A DNA stretch of 6,268 nucleotides from contig JAYEJJ010000039.1 of NCBI GenBank assembly GCA_034660495.1, forward strand, positions 1-6,268, given 5' to 3'. The first letter of the stretch is position 1. Every line of letters begins with the position of its first letter. The position numbers and the translations under genes are program-made. The notes beneath the pieces were generated by a model. That model saw only the letters and a list, made by a program, of their open reading frames with translations. It ran no database searches and was not told where the DNA came from. This document shows, piece by piece, positions 5,589-6,268 of the stretch. The stretch comes from DATFJZ01 sp034660495 (GTDB lineage: Bacteria; Desulfobacterota; Desulfobacteria; Desulfobacterales; Desulfobacteraceae).

Positions 5589-6158
5589 ATGAAAAAAACC
5601 GGGCGCTTTTTTTTTTTGTGGACACTGGGATTATGTTTATCTTTGTCTTTCATGGCAGATGCAGCCGATCTTAACAAAACTTCTGGTCAGTCCCCCCTTA
5701 AAAAGGCTTCAATTCAAGACAAAACGCCTTTGCGAGCCACCTACCCCGCTGTAACATACTTTGACTACGGCGATCCCATCAATGAAGAACAGCTTCACCT
5801 GGAACTGATTAACCGCGCCCGCAAAAATCCCCCTGGGGAAGCGGCCCGGCTTGGCATTGATCTGTTTGAAGGCATTTCTGCCGGTGAGATCTCAAGTGAT
5901 CCTGTCCAGCCCCTTACCTTTAATGCCATGCTCCTTGATGCGGCCAGGGCCCACTCCCAGGATATGCTCCGGGAAAATTATTTCAGCCACTCTTCCCTGA
6001 CCGGCGAATCCCCCTTTGACAGGATGAAAACCGCGGGATATGACTATTCCACAGCAGGCGAAAATATTGCCTGGACAGGATCCACCAGCCCTGTCATGGA
6101 CATGGCACAGGCCTCGATGCAGCTTCACAGCAACCTTTTTAGGCTCTTCGCGGATTAG
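5589..6158 (+). pseudogene. Secreted CAP/SCP-domain protein (YkwD-like), interrupted by an insertion sequence
   Basis: The start ATG is preceded by AGGGGA (5577-5582) with six bases between. Residues 1-25 form a signal peptide: KKTGR, a hydrophobic core (7-22), and a likely cut after ADA (23-25). An unstructured linker leads to a CAP domain from about residue 65 (EEQLHLELINRARKNP). It shows AHSQDM (121-126), FSH with His134 and GENI (157-160), the usual active-cleft residues. The domain should continue with a GHRxN-type segment and two more strands, but the reading frame stops at 6156-6158. The last residues RLFAD are read from DNA that looks like the end of an ISL3-family element starting at 6142, so the real gene ends at about 6141 here and its remainder should lie beyond the element. 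CAP proteins of bacteria are exported; their function is mostly unknown. An 11-T run (5607-5617) lies within the signal-peptide codons. Confidence 0.75.
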
Positions 6159-6186
6159 TGTGAAAAAAAATTATTCAGTTCATTTT

Positions 6187-6217
6187 TTGCGGGACATTCT
6201 TTGTAAAATAATATAAT
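6187..6217 (+). promoter_or_regulatory. Possible transposase promoter
   Basis: A perfect TATAAT (6212-6217) lies inside the presumed insertion sequence. The nearest -35-like hexamer TTGCGG (6187-6192) is 19 bases away, longer than ideal. The -10 call is better supported than the -35. Confidence 0.4.
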
Positions 6218-6258
6218 AAAGATGCCGGAAAAACTATTAATTTATAGGAGGATTTCTC

Positions 6259-6268
6259 ATGAAGCTGT
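6259..6268 (+). CDS. Start of a transposase gene, cut by the window edge
   Basis: ATG AAG CTG T (M-K-L...) follows a full AGGAGG (6246-6251) with seven bases of spacing, the best ribosome binding site in the window. Only three codons are visible, so the product is inferred from its place just inside the ISL3-like terminus. Confidence 0.5.

Larger units (their letters stand above)
6142..6268 (+). mobile_element. Left end of an ISL3-family insertion sequence, partial
   Basis: At 6142 the CAP reading frame gives way to GGCTCTTCGCGGATTAGTG. GGCTCTT is the typical terminus of ISL3-family inverted repeats; the IS31831 type, as I remember it, starts GGCTCTTCCG and also has TTAG and GTG downstream. 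The element then has an A/T-rich leader and a transposase-like start at 6259, about 117 bases in, as expected. The other end, the target duplication (usually 8 bp in this family) and the transposase body are outside the window, so the family call rests on the terminus and the context. Confidence 0.6.

Overview
The window looks like a mid-GC, Gram-negative, anaerobe-type chromosome. My best guess is a member of the Desulfobacterota, Desulfobacteraceae-like. This is inferred from the style of the hybrid histidine kinase, the sigma-54 activator and the extra YchF/DUF933-type protein; no marker gene is present to prove it. No complete novel defence or biosynthetic system is visible. The striking feature is decay and mobility: three of the five main genes are broken or shortened, mobile-element ends sit at both edges, and two families of small repeats fill the gaps.

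Layout. Bases 1-125 carry stem-loops typical of the right end of an IS200/IS605-type (TnpB, omega-RNA) element whose body would lie to the left. 188-1301 (+) is a receiver/kinase/receiver gene that has lost half of its first receiver and its whole HisKA domain in frame, and carries a one-base frameshift at 1000-1003. The stop codon of this relic begins a CTGANNN heptamer array (1298-1346). 1378-2859 (-) is an apparently intact sigma-54-dependent activator with an unrecognised N-terminal domain. 2860-3145 is its leader and promoter region, holding palindromic repeat copy 1, and ends with the terminator of the next gene. 3146-4201 (-) is a Glu/Leu/Phe/Val-dehydrogenase-like gene lacking the usual C-terminal end. 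4202-4429 is a divergent promoter region with a second CTGANNN array. 4430-5500 (+) is a YchF-like P-loop protein with a TGS-like C-terminus but no G3 motif. 5496-5570 is palindromic repeat copy 2, starting inside the stop region of that gene. 5589 onward is a secreted CAP/SCP-domain protein, cut at about 6141 by what I read as the left end of an ISL3-family insertion sequence (GGCTCTTC terminus at 6142), whose transposase begins at 6259 with a strong ribosome binding site and runs out of the window.

How the parts relate. The two minus-strand genes (dehydrogenase and sigma-54 activator) are separated by a terminator but have nearly identical promoters (TTTACA, 17 bases, CATAAT, with a shared T-tract and GGG before the -10), so they are probably expressed under the same control. 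The YchF-like gene and the CAP gene could be co-transcribed through a long hairpin. The kinase relic and the interrupted CAP gene are probably non-functional.
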